The notes below the pieces were generated by a model. That model searched no databases, had not been told where the DNA came from, and saw only the letters and a list, made by a program, of their open reading frames with translations. Made by a program: the position numbers and the translations under genes. A stretch of DNA of 64,000 nt, taken from contig CBDFGT010000014.1 in NCBI GenBank assembly GCA_965247225.1, positions 99,699 to 163,698 of the forward strand, given 5' to 3'. This document shows, piece after piece, positions 45,195 through 54,166 of this stretch; position 1 is the stretch's first letter; each line of letters begins with the position of its first letter. The stretch is from CBDFGT01 sp965247225. GTDB lineage: Bacteria; Pseudomonadota; Alphaproteobacteria; Rhizobiales; Rhizobiaceae.

Positions 45195-45383
45195 TTACAT
45201 TTTTTCCCGGAAAGCTTTCGATACCGCTGCAAGTCCCTTGCGATGTACCTCTTCATTAACGCGTCTGATTGTCAGGCCATTCGGTAGTTTTACATCGGAG
45301 AAAGTACCATTGGCCACCCGGGCAGGCACGAGTGAGTAAGTCAGTTTACCTGAGCTGACTTTGCCAAATGTAGGTTTGGACAT
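45195..45383 (-). CDS. Small basic protein of unknown function in the his operon
   Basis: 62 residues, basic, soluble: MSKPTFGKVSSGKLTYSLVP, then ARVANGTFSDVKLPNGLTIR. No recognised domain. GAGG lies about 10 bases before the ATG, and a promoter-like pair lies just upstream in AT-rich sequence, so it may be transcribed independently of the his operon. With the following 69-codon ORF it forms a two-gene (or split one-gene) insert between hisH and hisA that relatives lack as far as I recall. Confidence 0.55.
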   Translation of the reverse strand: MSKPTFGKVSSGKLTYSLVPARVANGTFSDVKLPNGLTIRRVNEEVHRKGLAAVSKAFREKM

Positions 45384-45414
45384 AACGGTATGACCTCATT
45401 GATGCACTAAAGAA

Positions 45415-45443
45415 CATATATAGTACGATTCATTGCATCGCAA
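45415..45443 (-). promoter_or_regulatory. Candidate promoter of the small-gene insert in the his operon
   Basis: On the minus strand, TTGCGA (45443-45438), 17-base spacer, TATATG (45420-45415), about 30 bases before the ATG at 45383 and just after the hisH stop. Confidence 0.4.
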
Positions 45444-45447
45444 CTCT

Positions 45448-46098
45448 TCAGGGCTTCCAGTTCAAAAAATTGGCAATGAGCGCAAGGCCCAGCCTCTGGC
45501 TTTTTTCCGGGTGAAACTGTGCCCCCACCTTGTTGTCACGCCCGACAAAGGCCGTCACGGACCCGCCATATTGCGTTGTGGCAATCACGTCTTCGCCATT
45601 CTCTGCCTTGAGGTGATAGGAATGCACAAAATAGGCATGCAGCCCGTCTGTACCGGTTTGAATGCCGTCAAAGACCGGATGCGGACGCAACAGTTCCAGC
45701 GTGTTCCAGCCGATCTGCGGGATTTTCAAATGGGGATCTGCGGGAAGGATTGCGGTCACATCGCCCGGAATCCAGCCAAAACCGTCCGTCACGGTCTTCT
45801 CCAGACCCCGGCTCGACATCAGTTGCATGCCAACGCAAATGCCCATAAAGGGCCTGCCTCCGGTTTCAACAGCCTCCAGCAGTGCCTCTGTCATGCCGGA
45901 GACGGCCTCCAGTCCTTGCCGGCAATCGGCATAGGCGCCGACGCCGGGCAAAACGATGCGGTCTGCACCGGCAACCCGCTCAGGGCTGTCGGTCAGCTCA
46001 ATCCGAGCATCAAGGCCTGCCTCGCGCGCTGCCCGCTCAAAGGCCTTGGTGGCCGAGCGCAGATTGCCGGAACCATAGTCGATAATCGCGACACGCAT
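45448..46098 (-). CDS. hisH: Imidazole glycerol phosphate synthase glutaminase subunit HisH
   Basis: 216-residue class I glutamine amidotransferase that supplies ammonia to HisF. Catalytic Cys88 in FMGICVGMQLM and the His-Glu pair in AQFHPEKSQ; N-terminal IIDYGSGNLRSA is typical. Two bases separate it from the DUF2628 gene upstream. Confidence 0.96.
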   Translation of the reverse strand: MRVAIIDYGSGNLRSATKAFERAAREAGLDARIELTDSPERVAGADRIVLPGVGAYADCRQGLEAVSGMTEALLEAVETGGRPFMGICVGMQLMSSRGLEKTVTDGFGWIPGDVTAILPADPHLKIPQIGWNTLELLRPHPVFDGIQTGTDGLHAYFVHSYHLKAENGEDVIATTQYGGSVTAFVGRDNKVGAQFHPEKSQRLGLALIANFLNWKP

Positions 46099-46100
46099 GG

Positions 46101-46556
46101 TCAGCGCCCTCCATAGGGTTGGAAAAGGCCCAGCACCGGGGCCGTGCCGGATGGCGAGGAACCGGAGTGCCGTGCAATATGCGGCATGATCCGGTCTTCA
46201 TAATAAAGCTGCTCGGCATGATCGAGCGTTTCGGCACGCAGGACGGCCCGAAGCGTCCAGCCCTGGCGTTCGCGATACCGGGCCAGCATGGCCCGGCCCT
46301 CAAGACCAACCCAAAAATGCACTGCAAGGCCAACAAGGGTAACGGCTACAGGTGCGGTTGCGTCCCTGTCGAGCACAAAAAGCCCAAGATCAAAGACAAA
46401 AAGGGCCGCCGCATGCCACCACAGCCGGTGCCACAGCAGCCATGGCAGGGGAAGAAGGAAGGCTGCCAGCGAAAATGCGTCCCTGACAAACCGTGCCCGG
46501 CTGTCAAAGGGGTCCGCACCCGGTGGCGTCAAAATCAGATAGTCTGCCATGGGCAT
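46101..46556 (-). CDS. DUF2628-type membrane protein
   Basis: 151 residues with two to three hydrophobic segments (SLAAFLLPLPWLLWHRLWWH; LFVFDLGLFVL; VAVTLVGLAVHFWVGL) and a C-terminal charged region. Matches the DUF2628 proteins found between hisB and hisH throughout Hyphomicrobiales. The function is unknown; an enzymatic role in histidine synthesis is not expected. Six bases separate it from the hisB stop upstream. Confidence 0.8.
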   Translation of the reverse strand: MPMADYLILTPPGADPFDSRARFVRDAFSLAAFLLPLPWLLWHRLWWHAAALFVFDLGLFVLDRDATAPVAVTLVGLAVHFWVGLEGRAMLARYRERQGWTLRAVLRAETLDHAEQLYYEDRIMPHIARHSGSSPSGTAPVLGLFQPYGGR

Positions 46557-46562
46557 CCTTGC

Positions 46563-47171
46563 TCAGACCAGCGTACCCTTGGTGGAGGGAACGCGGTTGG
46601 CCTGTCCTGGGTCGATTTCGGTTGCCGTGCGCAGAACGCGGGCAACGGCCTTGAAACAGGTTTCGGCAATATGGTGATTGTTGGCACCATAATGGTTGAG
46701 CACATGCAGGGTAATGCCTGCATGCTGGGACAGGGCCTGGAAGAACTCGCGCACCAGCTCGGTGTCAAATGTCCCGATTTTCGGCGATGTGAAAGTGACG
46801 TTCCACACGAGAAAAGGCCGGCCGGACAGGTCGACAGCAGCCTTTGTCATGGTTTCATCCATGGCCAGATCCAGCGAGGCATAGCGGGTAATGCCCTTGC
46901 GGTCTCCCAGCGCTTTGGAAATGGCCTGACCGATGGCAATGCCGGTGTCCTCGACGGTATGGTGATCATCGACATGCAGGTCGCCGTCGGCCTTGATATC
47001 CATGTCGATCAGCGAATGGCGCGACAGCTGCTCCAGCATATGGTCGAAGAAGCCGATGCCGGTTTCAATCTTCGATGTGCCTGTGCCATCCAGATTGACC
47101 GAAACTGCGATCTTCGTTTCATTGGTCTTGCGGGAAACTGCTGCGGTACGGCTCGTCATGTCATCTTCCAT
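46563..47171 (-). CDS. hisB: Imidazoleglycerol-phosphate dehydratase
   Basis: 202-residue monofunctional HisB (no phosphatase domain). Metal-binding histidines are visible in GFFDHMLEQLSRHS, DDHHTVEDTGI and NNHHIAETCFK. An in-frame ATG at 47159 with GGAAG just upstream is an alternative start (198 residues). First gene of the his cluster seen here; divergent from hslV. Confidence 0.95.
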   Translation of the reverse strand: MEDDMTSRTAAVSRKTNETKIAVSVNLDGTGTSKIETGIGFFDHMLEQLSRHSLIDMDIKADGDLHVDDHHTVEDTGIAIGQAISKALGDRKGITRYASLDLAMDETMTKAAVDLSGRPFLVWNVTFTSPKIGTFDTELVREFFQALSQHAGITLHVLNHYGANNHHIAETCFKAVARVLRTATEIDPGQANRVPSTKGTLV

Positions 47172-47297
47172 CTGATTGATCCGGTTTCTCTAACAGGGCT
47201 TGGGCGAAATATCCAGAAGCAATGGCGGCAAAGCCGGATTGCATTCGCCAAATCCCTGCTTACATAGACCTGTAACAAAATGAACACGGACACGGAC

Positions 47298-47855
47298 ATG
47301 AGTGAACATAATCCCTACGCAACCATGCATGCCACCACCATCATCACCGTGCGCAAGGACGGCAAGGTGGTCATGGCCGGTGACGGCCAGGTTTCCCTTG
47401 GCCAGACCGTGATGAAAAGCAATGCCCGCAAGGTGCGGCGTCTCGCCAAGGGCGAGGTGATTGCCGGTTTTGCCGGTGCGACAGCCGATGCCTTCACACT
47501 TCTGGAACGCCTGGAGGCCAGGCTGGAACAATATCCCGGCCAGCTGATGCGCGCCTGTGTGGAACTGGCGAAAGACTGGCGCACGGACAAATATCTGCGC
47601 AAGCTGGAAGCCATGATGCTGGTGGCCGACAGGTCGATCACCCTGGCTGTTACCGGCAATGGCGATGTGGTGGAGCCGGAATATGGCACCATGGCCATCG
47701 GTTCCGGGGGAATGTATGCCTTTGCCGCCGCCCGCGCCCTGATGGACAGTGACAAGAGTGCCGAGGAAGTTGCCCGCCGCGCCATGCAGATAGCAGGCGA
47801 TATTTGTGTCTATACCAATGGCAATATTGTCGTTGAAACGCTGGATGCGGCATAA
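47298..47855 (+). CDS. hslV: ATP-dependent protease peptidase subunit HslV
   Basis: 185-residue precursor of the proteasome-like HslV. The mature protein should start at the first Thr of TTIITVRKDGKVVMAGDG after the short propeptide MSEHNPYATMHA, Thr being the nucleophile. I chose ATG 47298, which gives the family N-terminus MSEHNPY; ATG 47280 would add six residues. Followed by hslU after 23 bases. Confidence 0.95.
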   Translation: MSEHNPYATMHATTIITVRKDGKVVMAGDGQVSLGQTVMKSNARKVRRLAKGEVIAGFAGATADAFTLLERLEARLEQYPGQLMRACVELAKDWRTDKYLRKLEAMMLVADRSITLAVTGNGDVVEPEYGTMAIGSGGMYAFAAARALMDSDKSAEEVARRAMQIAGDICVYTNGNIVVETLDAA

Positions 47856-47878
47856 GCCAGACAGGAAAAGACAGGACA

Positions 47879-49186
47879 ATGACCACTTTTACACCCCGCG
47901 AAATTGTTTCCGAACTCGACCGTTTCATCATCGGCCAGCACGATGCAAAGCGCGCCGTTGCCATTGCCCTGCGCAACCGCTGGCGCCGCCAGCAGCTCGC
48001 CGATGATCTGCGCGATGAGGTGATGCCGAAAAACATTCTGATGATCGGGCCGACGGGGGTGGGCAAGACCGAAATCTCCCGGCGTCTGGCGAAACTGGCC
48101 GGTGCACCCTTCATCAAGATCGAGGCGACCAAATTTACCGAAGTCGGCTATGTGGGCCGTGATGTCGAGCAGATCATCCGCGATCTGGTGGAAATCGGCA
48201 TTGGTCTCGTCAAGGAAAAGAAGCGCGCAGAAGTGAAGGCCAAGGCCCATCAAAATGCCGAGGAGCGGGTTCTCGATGCACTGGTGGGCGCAACATCGTC
48301 ACCGGCGACCCGCGATTCTTTCCGCAAGAAGCTGCGCGACGGCCAGATGGATGACAAGGAAATTGACATCGAGGTGGCCGATTCGCCTGCTGCTGGCCAG
48401 GGATTTGAGATTCCCGGCATGCCCGGTGCCAATATCGGCGTCTTGAACCTGTCGGAAATGTTTGGCAAGGCGATGGGTTCGCGGACCAAAAAAGTCCGTA
48501 CGACGGTCAGGGAATCCTATGCCGAACTGATCACGGATGAATCCGACAAGCTGATCGACAATGAGCAGATCCAGCGCGAAGCCGTGAAATCGGTCGAAAA
48601 TGACGGCATCGTCTTTCTGGATGAAATTGACAAGATTGCAGCCCGCGAAGGCGGCATGGGCGCAGGTGTCTCGCGCGAGGGTGTCCAGCGCGATCTCCTG
48701 CCGCTGGTGGAAGGTACAACGGTTGCCACCAAATATGGTCCGGTGAAAACCGACCATATCCTGTTCATTGCCTCTGGCGCTTTTCATGTGTCGAAACCAT
48801 CGGATCTCCTGCCGGAACTCCAGGGTCGTCTGCCGATCCGTGTCGAGTTGAAGGCGCTGACCAAGGAAGATTATCGCCGCATCCTGACTGAAACCGAAGC
48901 CAGCCTGATTCGCCAGTACAAGGCCCTGATGCTGACGGAACAGGTGGCACTCGATTTTACAGAGGATGCCATTGATGCGCTCGCCGATGTGGCCGTGCAT
49001 CTGAATGCCAGCGTGGAAAATATCGGCGCACGCCGGTTGCAGACGGTGATGGAACGGGTTCTGGACGAGATTTCTTTCGTGGCTCCTGATCAGGGTGGCC
49101 AGGATGTGATGATCGATGCGGAGTATGTGCGCAGGCATGTCGGCGATCTGGCCCATAATACCGACCTTTCGCGCTATATTCTGTGA
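47879..49186 (+). CDS. hslU: ATP-dependent protease ATPase subunit HslU
   Basis: 435-residue AAA+ unfoldase partner of HslV. Walker A IGPTGVGKTEISRRL (about 56-70), the pore motif VGYVGRDVEQI, Walker B GIVFLDEIDKIA, and the C-terminal LARDL-like tail ends ...TDLSRYIL, the conserved HslV-docking end. The I-domain is present between the Walker motifs. Length normal. Confidence 0.97.
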   Translation: MTTFTPREIVSELDRFIIGQHDAKRAVAIALRNRWRRQQLADDLRDEVMPKNILMIGPTGVGKTEISRRLAKLAGAPFIKIEATKFTEVGYVGRDVEQIIRDLVEIGIGLVKEKKRAEVKAKAHQNAEERVLDALVGATSSPATRDSFRKKLRDGQMDDKEIDIEVADSPAAGQGFEIPGMPGANIGVLNLSEMFGKAMGSRTKKVRTTVRESYAELITDESDKLIDNEQIQREAVKSVENDGIVFLDEIDKIAAREGGMGAGVSREGVQRDLLPLVEGTTVATKYGPVKTDHILFIASGAFHVSKPSDLLPELQGRLPIRVELKALTKEDYRRILTETEASLIRQYKALMLTEQVALDFTEDAIDALADVAVHLNASVENIGARRLQTVMERVLDEISFVAPDQGGQDVMIDAEYVRRHVGDLAHNTDLSRYIL

Positions 49187-49282
49187 TTGTGAGACGGCTC
49201 GGGCGTGAATTTCTGTGGGGTCGGCGACTTTTCCGGCAATGGTCCCTGCACTCCGGCCTCGACAGGGCGTATTGCAGGCGTT

Positions 49283-49308
49283 AGAGCGTGTTGTTGACGA
49301 CACGCTCT
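49283..49308. repeat. Short perfect-ended palindrome related to the MITE ends
   Basis: AGAGCGTGTTGTTGACGACACGCTCT: the right 16 bases, reverse-complemented, match the MITE terminal repeat at 13756-13771 at 15 of 16 positions, and the left end repeats AGAGCGTGT. It may be a collapsed copy. It could also act as a hairpin after hslU but lacks a T-run. Confidence 0.5.
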
Positions 49309-49437
49309 GAATGGGCGTCATCAAAAATCCACAGTCAGGGGCTTGACAGGCAAAGGCAAACACCGGCCTGGAGCAACGGCACGTGTATTTCGGCAGGGCC
49401 AACAGGCAAGGATGCAGGCGCAGTGGCACGATTTCAA

Positions 49438-50370
49438 ATGTTCAACAGACTTGCCATGGTTGCGGGGCTTGTGGCGGCCATCCTCATCCCGGATTTCGCA
49501 AATGCTGCGCAGCTTGTGCCGCCCGGCAACCGGAACGCCGAACAGCCGCAGATACCGGGTGCTTCCGCACGCCGCACCAGCGCGGGAAAAACAACCTTTG
49601 ATCTGAAATATGAAAAGGTCCGCGATCTGCTTGCCGGCGATTCCGAACTGATTGCCAAGATCAAGGCGGTTTCCGGTGCCTATGGCATTGATCCCGTGCA
49701 CATGCTGGGGGCCATTGTCGGTGAGCATACCTATAATGTGGATGCTTATGACCGCTTGCAATCCTACTATGTCAAGGCTGCCGCCTATGCCGGTGAAAGC
49801 TTTCAGTTCGCCTATAATGGTGAAAAAATCGATGATTTTGTCGCGCGCCCGCAATTTGCTGCCTGCAATGGCAAGGCCGGCTCCTACGCGCTGTGGACCT
49901 GTCGGGAAGATGTGTGGGAGAGTGCCTTCCGCGGCAGGACCGTTGATGGAGCCAGCTTTCCGGACAACCGGTTCAGCGCCGTGTTCTTCCAGCCCTTTTT
50001 TGCAGGCCAGACATTTGGCCTCGGCCAGATCAATCCGCTGACGGCGCTGGAATTCAGCGACATGGTGCACAAGACATCCGGCTATCCGGCGCTTGACGAG
50101 AAAAATGCAGGGAATGTCTACAATGCCATCATGGACCCCGACATGTCGCTGGCCTATATGGCGGCCATCATCCGCAAATCGATAGATATCTATAAATCTG
50201 TGGCGGGCATGGATATTTCCCAAAATCCCGGCATCACGGCCACGCTCTACAATGTCGGCAATCCGGAAAGACGCGCCCGTGCACTGGCAGCCTCCGGTAG
50301 ACTGCCGGAAGAAAACTACTATGGCTGGCTGGTGAATGACAAGCTGGAAGAGCTGAAATCTCTGCTGTAA
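49438..50370 (+). CDS. DUF1402 secreted protein, lysozyme-like
   Basis: 310 residues with a cleavable signal peptide (MFNRLAMVAGLVAAILIPDFANA). The mature part has HMLGAIVGEHTYN with a conserved Glu, and FGLGQINPLTAL, which resembles the G-L-M-Q-I-N-P motif of goose-type lysozyme/lytic transglycosylase folds. I recognise it as the DUF1402 family; peptidoglycan cleavage in the periplasm is inference. The frame is open back to 49288, but only the start at 49438 puts the signal peptide at the N-terminus. Confidence 0.78.
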   Translation: MFNRLAMVAGLVAAILIPDFANAAQLVPPGNRNAEQPQIPGASARRTSAGKTTFDLKYEKVRDLLAGDSELIAKIKAVSGAYGIDPVHMLGAIVGEHTYNVDAYDRLQSYYVKAAAYAGESFQFAYNGEKIDDFVARPQFAACNGKAGSYALWTCREDVWESAFRGRTVDGASFPDNRFSAVFFQPFFAGQTFGLGQINPLTALEFSDMVHKTSGYPALDEKNAGNVYNAIMDPDMSLAYMAAIIRKSIDIYKSVAGMDISQNPGITATLYNVGNPERRARALAASGRLPEENYYGWLVNDKLEELKSLL

Positions 50371-50484
50371 TACCATGTGTGGACGGCACGCATGGGCAAA
50401 GAGACATTGCGCATCAGATATTGCGCATTGGACAGAGAAGCCGGGCCGATATAGCGTCGGCTGTTTTTGAAAGGAGCGTATACG

Positions 50485-51912
50485 ATGGATATCACGCCCC
50501 CGTCTTTCGAGAAATCGCCTTTTGAACCGCCAGCCCCTGTGCCGCGCACGGTGCCACCCGGTCGCCTTGAAATCATCCGGACCGTTCTGAAAAATCCGCT
50601 CGAACTCTGGGGTGAGCCATCCTATAGCCAGCCATGGATTGACGTGAATTTTTTTGGCCGGCGCACGATCATTGCCAATGATCCGGCCCTGATCAAACAT
50701 GTTCTGGTGGACAATGTGGCCAACTATAAAATGTCCGAAATCCGCCAGCTGGTGCTGCGTCCGATCCTGCGCGATGGATTGCTGACGGCAGAAGGGGAGA
50801 TCTGGAAACGGTCACGCAAGGCCATGGCCCCAGTTTTCACACCCAGACATGCCTGGGGATTTGCCGACCGGATGCTGCGCAAGTCACAGGAGTTTGCTTC
50901 CCGATATCAGGACATGGGCGAGACTGGCACGGTTGTGGATATTGCGACAGACATGACGGCGCTGACCTTCGAGATTCTGTCAGAAACCCTGTTTTCCGGC
51001 GATATTGCCGCAGCAACGGCGGATTTTGCCGGCGATGTGGATGCACTTCTGCACCGCATGGGCCGGGTGGACCCGATGGATCTGCTCGAGGCGCCAGCCT
51101 GGGTTCCGCGGCTCACCCGCATGGGCGGGCAAAAGGTACTGGCCAAATTCCGCAAAATTGTAACGCAGACGATGGATCTGCGCCGCCAGAGGATGGCAAG
51201 GCAGGAGAGTGACCTGCCACAGGATTTTCTGTCGCTGCTTCTGGCCCTTGATGGCCCCGACGGGCTGACACAGGACGAGATCGAGGACAATATACTCACC
51301 TTCATCGGGGCGGGTCACGAGACAACAGCCCGTGCCCTGGCATGGACACTTTATTGCGTCGCCAACACGCCGCTTTTCCGCGATAAAATGGAAGCCGAAA
51401 TCGACACGGTTCTGGCCTCCCGGGCCCCGCCGGTTTCATGGCTGGAACAGATGCCGCATGTGCGCGCGGCCTTTGAAGAAGCGTTGCGGCTCTATCCGCC
51501 TGCCCCCTCCATCAACCGCCAGGCTGTGGCGGATGATACCTGGACCAGTGCGGACGGACAGGAGATCCGCATAACAAAGGGTACAACGGTTCTGGTCATG
51601 CCGTGGACCCTGCATCGTCATACGCTGTACTGGGACAGGCCGCGCTGTTTCATGCCGGAACGCTTCCTGCCGGAAAATCGTAATGCCATCGGACGTTTCC
51701 AGTTTCTGCCCTTCGGTGCCGGTCCGCGCATCTGTATCGGTGCGACCTTCGCCCTGCAGGAAGCCGTCATTGCGCTTGCCGCTTTGATGCAAAGCTATCG
51801 TTTTGATATGACAGACAAAACCCATCCATGGCCGGTCCAGAAGCTGACAACCCAGCCTGCTGATGGATTGCCCTTGAGGGTCTCGCGCCGTCAACGGGTC
51901 GGCTCAAGCTGA
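50485..51912 (+). CDS. Cytochrome P450 monooxygenase
   Basis: 475-residue soluble P450. I-helix motif FIGAGHETTARAL (about 272-284), K-helix ExxR in FEEALRLYPPAPS, and the heme-binding loop FLPFGAGPRICIGATFAL with Cys417 as thiolate ligand. The acidic-alcohol pair in the I-helix is present (E-T-T). The substrate is unknown; the layout resembles CYP102/CYP4-like fatty-acid or terpene hydroxylases more than camphor types, but that is weak. No ferredoxin or reductase gene is adjacent. ATG 50485 has AAGGAG at 50471-50476. No counterpart in the neighbouring backbone, so likely accessory. Confidence 0.93.
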   Translation: MDITPPSFEKSPFEPPAPVPRTVPPGRLEIIRTVLKNPLELWGEPSYSQPWIDVNFFGRRTIIANDPALIKHVLVDNVANYKMSEIRQLVLRPILRDGLLTAEGEIWKRSRKAMAPVFTPRHAWGFADRMLRKSQEFASRYQDMGETGTVVDIATDMTALTFEILSETLFSGDIAAATADFAGDVDALLHRMGRVDPMDLLEAPAWVPRLTRMGGQKVLAKFRKIVTQTMDLRRQRMARQESDLPQDFLSLLLALDGPDGLTQDEIEDNILTFIGAGHETTARALAWTLYCVANTPLFRDKMEAEIDTVLASRAPPVSWLEQMPHVRAAFEEALRLYPPAPSINRQAVADDTWTSADGQEIRITKGTTVLVMPWTLHRHTLYWDRPRCFMPERFLPENRNAIGRFQFLPFGAGPRICIGATFALQEAVIALAALMQSYRFDMTDKTHPWPVQKLTTQPADGLPLRVSRRQRVGSS

Positions 51913-52023
51913 TGTTTTGTCACGCATGCGACCTTCCCATGCTGCAACATAAACAGTGGTGTTGCGGCGCAATCTGGCATAATCGGCTGCACGGCCTTGT
52001 GTGTTTCTGGATAGGGATGTGAC

Positions 52024-54027
52024 GTGACCTCGCAAATGTTTCTGGGTATTGATACGGGTGGCACCTATACGGATGCGGTGCTGTTTTCGGAAGTCGACGG
52101 CGTTGTGGCCAAGGCCAAGGCATTGACAACGCGCCATGATCTGGCCATCGGCATATCCGGTGCTGTCGATGCCGTGCTGGCGCAGGCCAGGATCCCGGCT
52201 GGCTCCATTGCCCTTGTGTCCCTGTCGACAACCCTTGCCACCAATGCGCTTGTTGAAGGTCAGGGCGGACGCGCCGGTCTCATCATGATCGGTTTTGGAC
52301 CGGAAGATTTGCAGCGTGACGGTCTGGCCGACGCACTGGGAACCGATCCGGTGCTTTTTTTGCCCGGTGGCCATAATGTGCATGGCCATGAAAATCCGCT
52401 CGACATGCTGCCTTTGGAACAGGCGCTGCCCGGACTGTCAAAGTCTGTCTCGTCTTTTGCCATTGCCGGTTATTTTGCCGTGCGCAACCCTGCCCATGAA
52501 ATACGGGTGCGCGACTGCATACAGGCCATGTCACATCTGCCGGTGACCTGCAGCCATGAATTGTCCTCGAAGCTGGGCGGACCGCGCCGGGCGCTGACCA
52601 CCCTGCTCAATGCCCGTCTCGTGTCGATGATCGACCGTCTGGTCGGGGCCTGCGAAGGCTTTCTTCTGGAACGCGGCATTCATGCGCCGATGATGGTGGT
52701 GCGTGGCGACGGTGCCTTGATGTCTGCGGCGGAGGCAAAATTGCGTCCGATTGAAACCATCCTGTCCGGTCCTGCGGCAAGCCTGGTCGGTGCCCGTTAT
52801 CTGACCGGTCTGGACGATGCCGTTGTCTCGGATATCGGCGGAACGACGACAGATGTCGGCATATTGGACAAGGGGTTGCCGAGACTGGATGCCGACGGTG
52901 CCGTGGTCGGCGGATTCCGGACCATGGTCGAGGCCGTGGCCATGCGCACCTATGGCCTTGGAGGGGATTCCGAAGTCCGAATCCATGATCGCGGCCTGGT
53001 GGCAACGCTGGATCTGGGGCCGCGGCGGTTCCTGCCCCTGAGCCTTGCAGCCCTGCATCACGAAGAGGCGGTGCTATCGGTTCTGGAGCGCCAGTTGCGC
53101 AGTGCCGTCATGGGCAGGCATGATGGAAAACTGGCGGTCCGCACCGGCCTGCCCGACCATCTGGCAAGCGGATTGACGCCACAGGAAGAGAGCCTGTTTG
53201 AGAAGATTTCTGCCGTTCCGGCAGCTCTGGACCGGATTTTGACCTCAACGCAGCAAAAGGCCACGCTGGACCGCCTGGTCGCCCGCGGTCTGGTACATCT
53301 GGTCGGTATCACACCGTCGGACGCCATGCATGTTCTGGGGCATCAGGGCCAGTGGAATGGCAAGGCGGCTTTTCTGGGCCTGGAACTGGCAGCCCGCACA
53401 AAAGACGGGTCCGGAAAACCGGTCGCTGCAACCCCGCAGATCATGGCGGGCATGATTGTCGATCGCCTGACCCGCCAGTCCGGCGATGTGATCCTGTCGG
53501 CCTGTCTGGCTGAAGACGGGATCGATGATGTCAATCCGGTTACCTCCACGCCGGTCGGTCGCAGTTTCCTGCGCCGTGAGGGGATTGTCCGTTTTTCTGT
53601 GACGCTCGACAGGCCACTGGTGGGTCTGGGCGCATCAGCCCCGGTTTATTATCCGGCCATTGCCGGCATGATGGCCACGCACTGTATCATCCCGGATGCC
53701 GCCGATGTCGCCAATGCGGTAGGTGCTGTGGTCGGTCAGGTGCGTATATCGGCAGAAGTGGTGGTATCCTCGCCGGAAGAAGGCATTTTTGTTGTCACCG
53801 GCTGCGGGGAGACCGTGCGCCTTGTCAATGAGGCGGAGGCATTTGGCATGGCGCGCGCACGGGCCATGGATGCAGCCCTCAATTCGGCCCTGGTCAATGG
53901 TGCCGAGGATCCGGTCCTGGTGATCCGTGAAGATATTGATGCGCCGGAAATCGAGGGTCTGCGCAAGCTGGTGGAAGCGCGGTTTACAGCGGTAGCTTCC
54001 GGTCGTCCGCGCATGGCACGGGCATGA
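52024..54027 (+). CDS. Hydantoinase/oxoprolinase-family protein (HyuA type)
   Basis: 667 residues starting at GTG 52024. N-terminal ASKHA-type ATP-binding motif GIDTGGTYTDAVLF, LSTTLATNALVEGQGG, and the second-domain motif VVSDIGGTTTDVGIL. These belong to the HyuA subunit of ATP-dependent hydantoinases, oxoprolinases and acetone carboxylases. A HyuB partner is not encoded beside it, so the activity cannot be assigned. The gene lies alone between the P450 gene and glcB. Confidence 0.86.
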   Translation: MTSQMFLGIDTGGTYTDAVLFSEVDGVVAKAKALTTRHDLAIGISGAVDAVLAQARIPAGSIALVSLSTTLATNALVEGQGGRAGLIMIGFGPEDLQRDGLADALGTDPVLFLPGGHNVHGHENPLDMLPLEQALPGLSKSVSSFAIAGYFAVRNPAHEIRVRDCIQAMSHLPVTCSHELSSKLGGPRRALTTLLNARLVSMIDRLVGACEGFLLERGIHAPMMVVRGDGALMSAAEAKLRPIETILSGPAASLVGARYLTGLDDAVVSDIGGTTTDVGILDKGLPRLDADGAVVGGFRTMVEAVAMRTYGLGGDSEVRIHDRGLVATLDLGPRRFLPLSLAALHHEEAVLSVLERQLRSAVMGRHDGKLAVRTGLPDHLASGLTPQEESLFEKISAVPAALDRILTSTQQKATLDRLVARGLVHLVGITPSDAMHVLGHQGQWNGKAAFLGLELAARTKDGSGKPVAATPQIMAGMIVDRLTRQSGDVILSACLAEDGIDDVNPVTSTPVGRSFLRREGIVRFSVTLDRPLVGLGASAPVYYPAIAGMMATHCIIPDAADVANAVGAVVGQVRISAEVVVSSPEEGIFVVTGCGETVRLVNEAEAFGMARARAMDAALNSALVNGAEDPVLVIREDIDAPEIEGLRKLVEARFTAVASGRPRMARA

Positions 54028-54166
54028 AAATCGATTGAAATCCTCCGGCTTCACCAGAAGAAGGATTGTGATTCGTGTGAAATTGCACGAAAAGAAGCAA
54101 TGACCGGCTGCACTGTCTCGCATTCGCAGTCCGTGTCTGCCTGCTGCCCTGCTATTTCGATCGGAT

